64,000 bases of DNA from Bog-473 sp963737745 (GTDB taxonomy: Bacteria; Actinomycetota; Acidimicrobiia; Acidimicrobiales; RAAP-2). The translations under genes were made by a program, and so were the position numbers. This document shows positions 53,190-62,555 of the stretch, one piece after another; positions within the stretch are counted from its first letter, which is position 1; every line of letters starts with the position of its first letter. The stretch is taken from positions 524,109-588,108 of the forward strand of contig CAVTTR010000012.1 in the NCBI GenBank assembly GCA_963737745.1. The letters run 5' to 3'. The notes beneath the pieces are model-generated. The model searched no databases. It saw only the letters and a program-made list of their open reading frames with translations, and was not told where the DNA came from.

Positions 53190-55017
53190 TGACTCGGGGG
53201 TTCATAAAGAGCCCCCTGCCGTGGCTCGGGGGCCTGATCGTCCTCTACCTGGCCATACCGGTCATCGGTTTTGTCGTTCGATTCGTAGGGGCGCAGAATC
53301 GCGGTTTCGCCAACCCGGGCCTCTTTCCTTCGCTCTTCGTCTCCCTCGAAAGCGCCACGATCTCCTTGGTCCTCATCACGCTGCTCGGGGTGCCCCTGGC
53401 CTATCTGTTGGCCCGGTCGAGTGGCCGGGTGGCCTCCTTCATCGGGCTGATCGTGATGTTGCCGCTCGCCCTCCCTCCGTTGATGAGCGGCATCCTCCTC
53501 ATCTACCTGGTCGGTCCGTACACCTACCTGGGCCAACTCTTCGATGGTCGTCTCACCATGTCGCTGACCGGCGTCGTGCTGGCCCAGACCTTCTGTGCCG
53601 CCCCCTTCCTCATTGTGGCAGCCAGATCAGCCTTCGGTGCCGTCGATCCGGCCATGTTGGACGTGGCGTCGACGCTCGGACATTCCGAATTCTCGCGATT
53701 CCGTCGGGTCGCGCTCCCGGTCGCCGCCCCGGGTATCCGCGCCGGAATGCTGCTGGCCTGGTTGCGCGCCTTCGGTGAGTACGGCGCCGTCATCGTCCTC
53801 GCCTATCACCCGTTCTCGCTGCCCGTCTATACCTACAATCAATTCAGTGGGGCGGGACTGCCGACGACGCTCGCCCCAACTGCGTTGGCCCTTGGCGTGG
53901 CCGTCATCGTCGTCGCTCTCAGCCGACTGCGACTTCGACTGCGAGGTTTCGCGAGCAGCTCGATTGCGCTTGCCGAACCCGTGTCGCCGGCGGCCGCCAC
54001 ACCGACGCCCGTCAGCTTCGACATCGACTACAACCTCGGCACATTTCATCTGGCCCTCAGTCATCAGGCCCAAGGGACTCACCTGGCCATCCTCGGCCCT
54101 TCCGGCTCCGGCAAGTCCGCCCTGCTCCGCTGTCTCGTCGGCCTCTATGGCTCCGCACCCGGCGCCGTTTCGTACGGGACGCGACCGGTGACCGACACGC
54201 CGCCTGAGGGTCGTCGGGTCGGCTACGTCGCTCAGGGGTTTTCCCTCTTCCCCCATCTCACCGTGTGGGAGCAACTCCTCTTTGCCAAGGGGGCCACTCC
54301 TCAGAACGCCTCGTACTGGCTCAGCCACCTTCGACCTGAGAGGCCTACAGGATCGATATCCATCTCAACTTTCAGGGGGGCAACGACAGCGGGTGAGCCT
54401 CGCCCAAGCCCTCTGTAGATCTCCCGACCTCCTCTTGTTGGACGAGCCGTTCTCCGCGCTCGACGCCCCCGTGCGCCACGAGCTACGACGCGAGCTTCGG
54501 CGACTTCAGCAAGAGACGGGCTTGGCAACCGTGCTTGTCACCCACGACCCCGAAGAGGCGGCATTCTTGGCCGACCAGGTCATCGTGCTATCCGAGGGAC
54601 GTGCATTGCAGTCCGGCACCGACGCGAGAGACATTCAGTCGGCCTGCTTCGCCCGAAGTGGCTCGCCTGCTCGGCATCTCGAATCTGCGCCCGGCCGTGC
54701 TCGAGTCCGACGGGTGGATCAATGCCGATGGCGTCCTCATCGCCGTCGAAACTGGAGAGATCCCGTCCGGGACGCCCGTGCTCTGGAGCATTCGACCTGA
54801 GCGCATCGCCCTCCGACAGTCGGGTGGTCTCCTGGGCACCTTCACCGACGTCGCTGACGTCGGAACCGCTGTCGACTTGTTCATTTCTCTCAGCGCAGGC
54901 CTTGAGATCCAAGCGCGCACCGTGGGCCCGGTTGCATTCGAGATCGGTGACATGTGCCACGTTGATCTACCGCCCGAGGCGATCACGTTGTGGCCTGATG
55001 CGAGAAAGATGCCCTGA
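53189..55017 (+). CDS. Molybdate ABC transporter: permease and ATPase fused in one chain, two frameshifts
   Basis: Residues 1-260 are a ModB-like permease: six helices with the ABC loop EFSRFRRVALPVAAPGIRAG. Without any stop the chain continues into a ModC-like ATPase: HLAILGPSGSGKSALLRCLVG (Walker A), RVGYVAQGFSLFPHLTVWEQ, then after a shift LSGGQRQRVSLAQALC (signature) and LLLLDEPFSALDAPVRHEL (Walker B). After a second shift a TOBE end follows (NLRPAVLESDGWINADG, WSIRPERIAL). The fusion junction lies near 54000, inside continuous frame. It should import molybdate with the upstream receptor. Confidence 0.82.
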
Positions 55018-55037
55018 GCATCCGCACCTTCCGGCTG

Positions 55038-55439
55038 TCAAAATTCAGCGGGGACTTCTACTCCGACATTTGTTGCTTTCACCACCGCGTCAGCAATCAT
55101 TCCCGGTTCCAGTTCCAGTTCGTCTGCCGCCTCACGCGTGATCAAAGCCACGAAGCGATGGGGTCCCGACTGGATCTCAACCTGGGCCGCCACGCCATCC
55201 TTGATCACCCGAGTGACAATCCCCAAGAAGCGGTTGCGTGCCGACTGTCCTCGGGGATTATCTCGACGTTGCTCGCCGGCGATCTCCGTGGCCAAGCGGG
55301 CCAGGTCTGCTCCGTCGACGTAACGCTTTCCGCCTGCACGCACCGTGGTCTCGAGCCGGCCTGCATCGGCCCAGCGCCGGACAGTGTCAGAGCTCACCCC
55401 TAAGAGTTCGGCTGCCTGACCGATCCGGTATTCCGCCAT
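55038..55439 (-). CDS. Molybdate-binding HTH-TOBE regulator/storage protein
   Basis: A 133-residue protein: an excisionase-like HTH of about 55 residues (AEYRIGQAAELLGVSSDTVRR, RWADAGRLETT, GGKRYVDGADLARLA) followed by a mop/TOBE domain (SARNRFLGIVTRVIKDGVAA, QVEIQSGPHRFVALITREAA, ADAVVKATNVGVEVP). TOBE domains of this type bind molybdate at subunit interfaces. It faces the transporter gene from the opposite strand and probably senses molybdate to control it. TACCTT lies six bases before its ATG. Confidence 0.85.
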   Translation of the reverse strand: MAEYRIGQAAELLGVSSDTVRRWADAGRLETTVRAGGKRYVDGADLARLATEIAGEQRRDNPRGQSARNRFLGIVTRVIKDGVAAQVEIQSGPHRFVALITREAADELELEPGMIADAVVKATNVGVEVPAEF

Positions 55440-55455
55440 CTCCACAAGGTAGCAA
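55440..55455 (-). promoter_or_regulatory. Candidate leaderless promoter of the HTH-TOBE gene
   Basis: Read on the minus strand, TTGCTACCTTG is followed by the start codon with TACCTT (55451 to 55446) six bases before it. Ten of eleven bases equal the sequence before modA. GGAG touches the ATG directly, so spacing for a normal ribosome binding site is poor. Confidence 0.35.
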
Positions 55456-55498
55456 GGGACAAACCACGCGAGGCCGAGTTCGGTCCCGGTCAGCAGTG

Positions 55499-56159
55499 CT
55501 AAGGCACCTGATCGCGGCCGAGGTCCGCCTTGTTCTCCTTCAGCCACCCAGGGGCATTGCGGGCTGCCCATGCTTCGCTGACCCAACCCTTGAGCATCGA
55601 ACGCAGAGATTCGGGATGGGCCAAGGCAAAGAGAATATGGCCGATGACAACGATGAAGATGGCCAAAGCCAGCACGTCGTGGACGAACGTGGCCCCGGTG
55701 CGCCAACTGACGGGGAAGAATCCGAACCACTTCAAAACGAAGCCGGTGGCCAGCATGACCAAAATCGATCCACCGACAAAGATTGCGTTGAGCTTCTGTC
55801 CGGGATTGAATTTGTCCACGACCGGCGGTGCCTCTCGTCCCAAGTGGCGTAACCAACTGCACCTCATCATGGGTCCACACGTTGATGCGCCGAATGTCGC
55901 GCCGCATTTGCGCTCCCCAGGGGCCGACCAGCGAAATGACAATGGGGACGGGAAGTGCGATACCGCTCCATACGTGGATGTCGGCCACCAATGCCCTGCG
56001 ACCCACGACGTCGGACAAGGAAGGAAAGTACAGAGCCAAGGCGGTAACCATCAAGATGCCGAACAAGAGGGCATTCGCCCAGTGAGCAGTGCGCTGCACC
56101 GCGTCGAATCGTAAAATCCGAGACACGGATTGTGGTTCAGCCTCGACCTGTGACTTCAT
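55499..56159 (-). CDS. Cytochrome b561/formate-dehydrogenase-gamma-type membrane subunit, one frameshift
   Basis: From ATG 56159: RILRFDAVQRTAHWANALLF with a heme-ligand His, GILMVTALALYFPSLSDVVG and LVADIHVWSGIALPVPIVIS with further His. After a shift near 55845 come KLNAIFVGGSILVMLATGFVL, WRTGATFVHDVLALAIFIVV and GHILFALAHPESLRSMLKG. Four membrane helices with His pairs bind two b hemes. The start is eight bases after the molybdoenzyme stop; it should be that enzyme's membrane electron partner. Confidence 0.83.
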
Positions 56160-56167
56160 CCCGATCC

Positions 56168-56890
56168 TCAACTCAAGGATTTGTCGGTTGGGCCGGTCGA
56201 ACCGTCTCGCCACCCATTCACGGGGTAACCATTGAGCTCCCAGAAACCGGGAATGACCCGGTCTACGACACGGATGGCTGAGAGCCATTTCAGCGATTTG
56301 TACCCGAACATCGGCCCTACATAGAGACGTACCGGACCGCCGTGTTCGGTCGTGACAGGGGCACCGAGCATCCGGTAGGCCACGATGACGTCGGGAAGTC
56401 GAGCCTGATCCAGGGTCAGGCTCTCGGAGTCGGCCCCGTCGTAGGATTCGAAACTGAGAGCTACGGCGCCCTCCTTCACGCCTGCATTGTCCAGTATGTC
56501 GGAGAGCTTCACTCCCTCCCAGTGGACGTTCGGAACCGTCCACCCGGTGACACATTGGAACTCTTGGACAAAAGAAGTTGCCGGCATCGCCTTGAGGTCG
56601 GCCAGGGTGAAGATTTGGGGATTGTGGACCAGGCCACTGACTTCGAGTCGATAGTCAGACTCCGAAATCTCTGGGTACGAGCCGGTAATCGTATAGATGC
56701 GGAACCGATTCCCTCCGGGAAGCAGGCCCCCCAGACCACCCCCGAACGCGTTCCCCAGAGCATTCTGAACCTTGGCGCCGAAAACGATCCCTGCTGCTCC
56801 CAGCACCCCCATGCCGAGAAAGACCCTGCGACCCACGGCAACGCGTGAGACAGCCTTCCTGTCGGTTTGACGCTTCGCCGGCGCAGACAC
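56168..56890 (-). CDS. Sulfite-oxidase-family molybdoenzyme
   Basis: From GTG 56890 an Arg-rich region and a hydrophobic segment (VFLGMGVLGAAGIVFGAKV) act as export signal or anchor. The Mo domain has YTITGSYPEISESDYRLEVS, SFVQEFQCVTGWTVPNVHWE with the Mo-ligand Cys, GVKLSDILDNAGVKEGAVAL and HGGPVRLYVGPMFGYKSLKW. This is the fold of sulfite oxidase and YedY/MsrP. The neighbouring cytochrome b supplies electrons or accepts them. Substrate unknown; a Mo user beside Mo uptake genes. Confidence 0.85.
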   Translation of the reverse strand: MSAPAKRQTDRKAVSRVAVGRRVFLGMGVLGAAGIVFGAKVQNALGNAFGGGLGGLLPGGNRFRIYTITGSYPEISESDYRLEVSGLVHNPQIFTLADLKAMPATSFVQEFQCVTGWTVPNVHWEGVKLSDILDNAGVKEGAVALSFESYDGADSESLTLDQARLPDVIVAYRMLGAPVTTEHGGPVRLYVGPMFGYKSLKWLSAIRVVDRVIPGFWELNGYPVNGWRDGSTGPTDKSLS

Positions 56891-57092
56891 TGCTTCGAAG
56901 CATACGGAACCCGGTAGGCGTGGGTACGTCGCCCGCCCATCCCCTTGGGCCGCTCGACACGCTTTTGCTTGGCGAGCGGATTGGGGGGTCAACCAGGGGG
57001 TGAACCCATGGTCGGCGACCGAAGCCCCGAAACGTGCGCTCCGCATGGATTATGAGGCGATTGGGCTTCTCACTCCGCGAGCCGAATATTGC

Positions 57093-57999
57093 TCAACGTT
57101 TCGAGTTGTCTTCGCCGTTCTTCCGGGCCGACACCAACGCCTGATGGTCCAAACGCGTCTGCTCGCCGTACTTGGCGACGAACGACACCATTGCGTCATC
57201 AAACTTCGTGCTGGTGCCCAAATATCCGCTGATGATCGCCGCGTGTCCAGAGCGGGCATGGGCTCGGGACAGCGTGTGCCCACACACCTCGCAATAGCTG
57301 GCGAAACCAACTGGTTGCATCGCGTCGATCTCAACCGATCCTTTCATGTCACGGAACTGTCGTACGTAGTCGTGGCCACGAAAGCGGGTTCATCCAAGAT
57401 GGATATCGCTCGCTGCTTGCATCAAGCGCTGGCCTACGACCACTCTCTGCCCGTGATTGGGGTACTCCGATCGCCCTGCGTGCCGGGCCAACACGCCCTC
57501 GTTGGCCTCCTTCAGCTGCAAGAAGATCGGCGTCCGACCGTCTGGATCCATCAGGAAGGAAAGAAAACACCGGGTCCCCACACTCCCGATGCCAACGACC
57601 TTGCGAGCCGTATCGATCACGACGTACTGCTCGAGTAATAGACGGCGGTCCGCGGGGAGGGACTCAGCGTACCCGGAGATCATCCTCGCACCCTCCTGTA
57701 CTTCGGGATCTTCGTGATCGATCAGCGGAGGGTCGTCCACAATGCGTCGACCGCCTTCACTAAAAGCCGTGAGCCTCGGAAGAGCCGTCAGACTCGTACG
57801 CTGACGAACCTTGTCCACCTTCAGCGCCCGTTTGAGGTCCTTTGCCCTCCTCTGGCGGGCCATCTCCAGCACCTTTTGCACGTCGATACGGTCGTACCAC
57901 ACGTCGAGAGGTCCAAGTTCCGCCAGATCTCGCATGCGCTCTCGGTACGCCCGGACCGTTCCGGCGACGGAATCCGCCGTTTGAGTGACGTCCATGCTT
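57093..57999 (-). pseudogene. DUF2252 protein, N-terminus missing, one frameshift
   Basis: The homologous part starts near 57985 (AGTVRAYRERMRDLAELGPLD, VWYDRIDVQKVL) and runs through IDTARKVVGIGSVGTRCFL and LFLQLKEAN-type sequence (PIFLQLKEANEGVLARHAG). A shift near 57390 leads to GFASYCEVCGHTLSRAHARSG and FDDAMVSFVAKYGEQTRLDH at the end. DUF2252 proteins resemble kinases and are normally over 400 residues. Here the first 150 or so, with the GDAHLxNFG loop, are absent. Confidence 0.7.
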
Positions 58000-58276
58000 G
58001 CCGGGGACACGGTCGTCTCGGCCTTTCGGGGCGCCGGAGACACTCCATCACCTAGATAGCCAGCGGCCATCACTTCGGCTGGCACCCGAATCCACGGGGC
58101 ACGCAGGGGCACCTCGACGACGGGCGGGGCGGACGAGGTGCGGAAGGGGCGTATGACCTCCTGAGTACACCGGCCGTGCTCCGCGGCTACGTGAGGCTCA
58201 GAGCCGCTTAACGGAACCGGACGTCCTGGTTGGAGCTCAAGCGTGCGCTCCAAAGCGGCACGGCACTTCGCCCCGA

Positions 58277-58334
58277 TCGGGGTACTGACACCAATATGTT
58301 CCTGATGCTGCCCTCCTTGGCCGCCGACTGAGCA
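58277..58334 (+). repeat. Upstream element shared by the two FtsX-type permease genes (copy B)
   Basis: Matches 32398-32455 at 43 of 58 positions in an ungapped comparison. It ends 17 bases before ATG 58352 and about 95 bases before the codon that aligns with the start of the other paralogue. The region 58000-58276 upstream holds no recognisable gene. Confidence 0.55.
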
Positions 58335-58351
58335 TCCATCAGACTGCCCAT

Positions 58352-60907
58352 GTGATGGCGATCGCGGACGCGCCGCTGGAGGTCTCAGGTCGAAGGCGCG
58401 CCCGCGATCGCAGGAGAAAGGGCGCGCTAACGGTTGCCCTGTACCGTTTCCGGCGCACGTTCCGGCAGCGCCGCGGCGCCTACTTGTCGCTCGTCTTGCT
58501 GATCGGCCTCGTGGGCGGCCTCTCCATGGGCGCTCTTGCCGCCGCCCGGCGCACCGCGTCGTCCTTCCCCACCTTCCTGGCCAGCACCAACCCGTCCAAT
58601 CTGAGCCTCGGCACGGCGCTGTGGAATCCGGCGCTCGGGTACACCACCGGCTACAACGGCGCTCTCGTGGCCCGAATCGCCGGCCTGCCCCTCGTCAAGC
58701 GGGCGGAGAGCTACGCGGCCATCTACAGCGAGCCGATCGGCGCGAACGGACAACCGACGGTGGCAGCCGATAAGGCCAACTTCGACGTCAACGGAAGCGT
58801 CAACGGGCTGTACTTCAACCAGGACCGGGTCACCGTGGTACAAGGACGGATGGCCGACCCCACGCGGGCCGACGAGATCATGATGACCGTGGGTGCCGCC
58901 GATTCCCTGGACCTCCACGTCGGGCAGACCGTCACCTGGGGCACCTACACCAGCTCCCAGTTCGGATCGCCGAACGCACCTCCGCCCCTGCACGAGAGGC
59001 TCACCCTGGTGGGGACCGTTGTCCTCAACAGCGCCGTCGTACAGGACGAGACCGATGCCGACGGCCCCACGACCGTCATCTTCACACCGGCCCTCACGCG
59101 GCGGCTGGAAAACTGCTGTTCGAACTACACGTTTACCTTCCTGCAGCTCGACCAGGGCAGCCGGGACGTGCCGGCGGTCGAAGCGAAGCTCGAGGGCGTC
59201 ATGCCCTCCAAACTCCCCCACGACTTCTACGACACCTCCATCGACGTCACCAAGGCTCAGAATGCCATCAAACCCGAAGCCATCGCCCTCGCCGTGTTCG
59301 GCCTCATCGCCGGGCTCGCTGCGATCGTTATTGCGGGTCAGGTGATCGGCCGGCAGTTGGGTTTCTGGGCTCCGGAGGAGGGCACCCTGCGCGCCCTCGG
59401 TGCCAACCCGTTCATGACCGCGGGCGACGCGTTGCTGGGGATCATGGGCGCCGTCGTGGTGGGCGCGCTGGTGGCTGTCGCCGTCGCCGTCGCGCTCTCC
59501 CCGCTGGCCCCACTGGGCCTGGTGCGGCCCTACTATCCCGACCCCGGAGTCGCCTTCGACTGGACGGTGCTCGGCCTCGGGGTCGCGGTGCTCGTCGTTG
59601 TCCTCGGGTCCGTGGCGATAGTGCTCGCCGTGCTGCGGGCGCCGCAGAGCGCTAGGCCCCGCCGCCCGCCCCGCGCACCTTCGCTCATTCAAGATGCCGC
59701 GTCCGCGAGCGGCTTGCCCGTCTCGGCGGTCACCGGCATCCGCTTCGCGCTCGAGCCGGGGGCGGAGACCGAGGCCGTGCCGGTGCGCTCCGCCATCCTC
59801 GGTGCGACCCTGGCCGTGGTGGTCATCATCGCCACCGTCGTATTCGGCACCAGCCTCAACTCCCTTATATCGCACCCTCGCCTCTTTGGATGGAACTGGA
59901 ACTACGCCCTGAGCGCCGGAGGTGGGGTCGGCGACATTCCCGCCGCGGAGTCGGCGACGTTGCTCGACCACGATCCGAGCGTGGCGGCCTGGTCGGGGTA
60001 CTGGTTCGGCAACTTGCAGATCGACGGCCTCACGGTGCCCGTGCTCGGTGGGTCACCAGGTGCAACTGTGGCGCCACCGATCCTGACCGGCCACGGCTTC
60101 GACGGGCCGAATCAGATCGTGGTAGGTCCCGGCACGCTGGCCCAAATCCATAAGTCGGTCGGGGACTCCGTCACGGTGCGTTACGGGACGACCACCCCTC
60201 ACCTCCTCCGCATCGTCGGCACAGTCACAATGCCCGCAGTGGGCGTCGGCGGCGTCACGGGGCATGCCTCCATGGGGACTGGAGCGGTGGTTCCCTACCA
60301 GCTCCTCCCCGCATCGGTACGCAACCAGTTCAGCGTGTCCCCGGCCGGCCCTAACACCGAATTCGTGCGCCTCAAGCCCGGGGCAAACGCCAAGACCGCA
60401 CTCCGCTCGCTGAACCGCATTGCGGCGGAGATGACGACCCCGGGGAACTACGGGAGCTACGTGCTGGGGGTCGAGAGGCCGGCCGAGATCGTCAACTACC
60501 GATCGATGGGTGCCACCCCGCTGATCCTCGGCCTCGGGTTGACCGCGGGCGCGGTGACCGCTCTCGGCCTGACCCTCGTCGCCTCGGTCCGGCGCCGGCG
60601 GCGTTCCATGGCCATGCTGCGGACGCTCGGCTTCACGGGCCGCCAGCTGAGAGCGAGCGTGGCCTGGCAATCCAGTATCGCCGTAGTAATCGGGCTCGTG
60701 GTCGGGGTGCCGCTGGGAGTCGTCGTCGGGAGGTTCCTGTGGGATCTCTTCGCCAGAAACATCTACGTCGTGCCCAGTCCGACCGTACCCGCCCTGGCGA
60801 TCGTGGCCATCGCACTCGGTGCCCTGGTCCTCGGCAACCTGATCGCCGCTATTCCGGGACGGATCGCGGCCCGTACGCCGGCGGCGCTGCTCCTGCGGGC
60901 CGAGTAA
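58352..60907 (+). CDS. FtsX-type ABC transporter permease (orphan), paralogue
   Basis: An intact 851-residue protein alignable over its whole length with 32521-35052: YLSLVLLIGLVGGLSMGALAA, TFLASTNPSNLSLG, VVQGRMADPTRADEIMMTVG, KPEAIALAVFGLIAGLAAIV, HPRLFGWNWNYAL, ERPAEIVNYRSMGATPLIL, LVASVRRRRRSMAMLRTLGF and AAIPGRIAARTPAALLLRAE. The two MacB-like extracellular domains and FtsX cores are complete. No ATP-binding gene is adjacent. The first 27 residues before TVALYRF are not shared, so the true start may lie further in. Confidence 0.87.
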   Translation: MMAIADAPLEVSGRRRARDRRRKGALTVALYRFRRTFRQRRGAYLSLVLLIGLVGGLSMGALAAARRTASSFPTFLASTNPSNLSLGTALWNPALGYTTGYNGALVARIAGLPLVKRAESYAAIYSEPIGANGQPTVAADKANFDVNGSVNGLYFNQDRVTVVQGRMADPTRADEIMMTVGAADSLDLHVGQTVTWGTYTSSQFGSPNAPPPLHERLTLVGTVVLNSAVVQDETDADGPTTVIFTPALTRRLENCCSNYTFTFLQLDQGSRDVPAVEAKLEGVMPSKLPHDFYDTSIDVTKAQNAIKPEAIALAVFGLIAGLAAIVIAGQVIGRQLGFWAPEEGTLRALGANPFMTAGDALLGIMGAVVVGALVAVAVAVALSPLAPLGLVRPYYPDPGVAFDWTVLGLGVAVLVVVLGSVAIVLAVLRAPQSARPRRPPRAPSLIQDAASASGLPVSAVTGIRFALEPGAETEAVPVRSAILGATLAVVVIIATVVFGTSLNSLISHPRLFGWNWNYALSAGGGVGDIPAAESATLLDHDPSVAAWSGYWFGNLQIDGLTVPVLGGSPGATVAPPILTGHGFDGPNQIVVGPGTLAQIHKSVGDSVTVRYGTTTPHLLRIVGTVTMPAVGVGGVTGHASMGTGAVVPYQLLPASVRNQFSVSPAGPNTEFVRLKPGANAKTALRSLNRIAAEMTTPGNYGSYVLGVERPAEIVNYRSMGATPLILGLGLTAGAVTALGLTLVASVRRRRRSMAMLRTLGFTGRQLRASVAWQSSIAVVIGLVVGVPLGVVVGRFLWDLFARNIYVVPSPTVPALAIVAIALGALVLGNLIAAIPGRIAARTPAALLLRAE

Positions 60908-61218
60908 TGAAGGAATGACCAGCCGACCTCAACGCGATGATGGCGCGCATCGGCAGAAGGATGCCCTTGAGGCCTGTAAACCCTGATCGCTTGACTTCTA
61001 GCGTTCAGCTTTTGCACCTGTCAGAACGCTCGCTGAGCCGGCAAGCGTCTCCTCCTGATCGTGTCGGGGGGGTTGCAACCATCACTACACCGCCTGCCTG
61101 GGTGATGAAATGTGCGACTAACGTCCTGACCAGCATCCCTTATCCGGCCAGACGTATCGCGCGCCAGCACGTCGAGCGGCGTCGCAGAGCGCCAGTCGCT
61201 GATATGACGCCGGAAGGC
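60908..61218. other. Intergenic region between convergent genes
   Basis: Holds a hairpin-capable pair AGCGTTC/GAACGCT at about 61000-61030 with an 18-base loop, perhaps part of a terminator. Short frames lack ribosome binding sites. No gene recognised. Confidence 0.35.
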
Positions 61219-61998
61219 TCATTCTGTGCGACTGATGGGTGCAAACCCTTGCTCCATCGCGAACTTGACAAGTTGCGCACGAGTCCGAAGTCCGAGCCTC
61301 TTGCGTAACGCTGAGCGTTCCGACTCCACAGTGCGGAGTGACACACCGAGGAGACTCGCTATTTCCGAGTTCTTATAGCCAATGGAAACGAGCCGCAGCA
61401 CTTCGATCTCCCTATGTGTCAGGCGGTCATTTTCATTTATGAGCGGTGTGGTGGGGGGAGAACTGGGCGACTTCGGCAGGGCAGCGCGCTCTTCGACCTC
61501 CACTCGGCCGAGAGCTTGGGCCGCAAGACGGGTAATCAGGTCGAGCCGGCTGAGTTGATCCGCGGAGAAGGACTGTGGACGGTCCCAGGCGAACCCTACC
61601 GCGCCTAGGGCACTTCCGTCCGTTGCAAAAAGAGGGAGCGAGGCGGTAGCCATCAACGACGCCGCCAGCGTGTCGGCCAAGAGATTGGGATAGTGCTGCG
61701 CGATCGCTTGAGGTGAGCCGAGCAGGACTGTCCGGCCGGTCTGCATCGCCTCACACAGTGGCGTCTGGGCGCTGAGGGGGAACGCATCCCATCGGTCGGC
61801 AATGTCCTGATCGAGGGCCGAGCCATGTACAACCCGGACCCAACCGTTGGACGGATCGAGCAGTGCCAAGTTGGAGAATGATGCGTCTGCTGCCTGAGAA
61901 CCGACCTCGGCGACTGCGCGGGCGACCTCCCTGGGCCTTCTCGCATCCGCCAGCGCGCTCATCCACTGCCAGAGAGCGTCTTCGGACACCATACCCAT
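61219..61998 (-). CDS. GAF-domain LuxR-family transcriptional regulator
   Basis: About 260 residues from ATG 61998. The N-terminal two thirds form a GAF sensor (VGSQAADASFSNLALLDPSNG, FPLSAQTPLCEAMQTGRTVLL, ATASLPLFATDGSALGAVGFA). A linker leads to the HTH: RLTHREIEVLRLVSIGYKNSE, IASLLGVSLRTVESERSALRK, RLGLRTRAQLV. No receiver domain is present. It is divergent from the STAS gene, a common pairing in actinobacterial stress regulation. Confidence 0.87.
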   Translation of the reverse strand: MGMVSEDALWQWMSALADARRPREVARAVAEVGSQAADASFSNLALLDPSNGWVRVVHGSALDQDIADRWDAFPLSAQTPLCEAMQTGRTVLLGSPQAIAQHYPNLLADTLAASLMATASLPLFATDGSALGAVGFAWDRPQSFSADQLSRLDLITRLAAQALGRVEVEERAALPKSPSSPPTTPLINENDRLTHREIEVLRLVSIGYKNSEIASLLGVSLRTVESERSALRKRLGLRTRAQLVKFAMEQGFAPISRTE

Positions 61999-62222
61999 CG
62001 CCCCCTCAACAGTCCAGGTCAGGCACCACAACGCAGTTTGCCAGGTGCCTTAAATAGTCCAAGAGCCTATTGCAGTCATAACCAGCCATACGTACTGTTG
62101 CGGAAAAGCCGCAAACCAATCTGGGCGCCCGGTCTTTCGACGCCGAGAATGGGACCGCGACGGGCATGGGGTCCTACAGCGTGGCCCAATGCCAAACTGC
62201 GAGCACAGGCTGATGACCAGTG

Positions 62223-62555
62223 ATGGCAGAGAGATTGTCGCGACAAGTGACCAAGGTCGGCGACGTTCACGTCGTGGTGCTCAGAGGCGAAGTTGACAGC
62301 GAAACGGCGAAGGGACTGTCGGACTGGTTGGTCGAGATCGCCGGTTCCCCAGTTGTCATCGATCTGTCCGAGCTAGCCTTCATCGACAGTTCAGGCGTAG
62401 CTACCCTCATGATCATCGCCAAGAGTCAGATGACAGCCAACGATAATGAGCTGATCCTCACGCGGCCTCACCCGATCGTAAGGCGCGTCCTAGAAATAGT
62501 AGGGATGTCCGGCTGGGTGAGGGACTGGGACCCCAAGTGGGACGCTGACTCGTAG
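62223..62555 (+). CDS. STAS-domain anti-sigma factor antagonist
   Basis: A 110-residue single STAS domain: KVGDVHVVVLRGEVDSETAK, SPVVIDLSELAFIDSSGVAT with the phosphorylatable Ser in DSSGV, and RPHPIVRRVLEIVGMSGWV. Such proteins free a sigma factor by binding its anti-sigma kinase when unphosphorylated. No kinase is in the window. The start ATG 62223 was chosen over 62220, which lies one codon upstream. Confidence 0.85.
   Translation: MAERLSRQVTKVGDVHVVVLRGEVDSETAKGLSDWLVEIAGSPVVIDLSELAFIDSSGVATLMIIAKSQMTANDNELILTRPHPIVRRVLEIVGMSGWVRDWDPKWDADS

Noticed and set aside
58427..59971. A 514-codon minus-strand open frame
   Set aside because: Antisense to the second FtsX permease; no protein family features.
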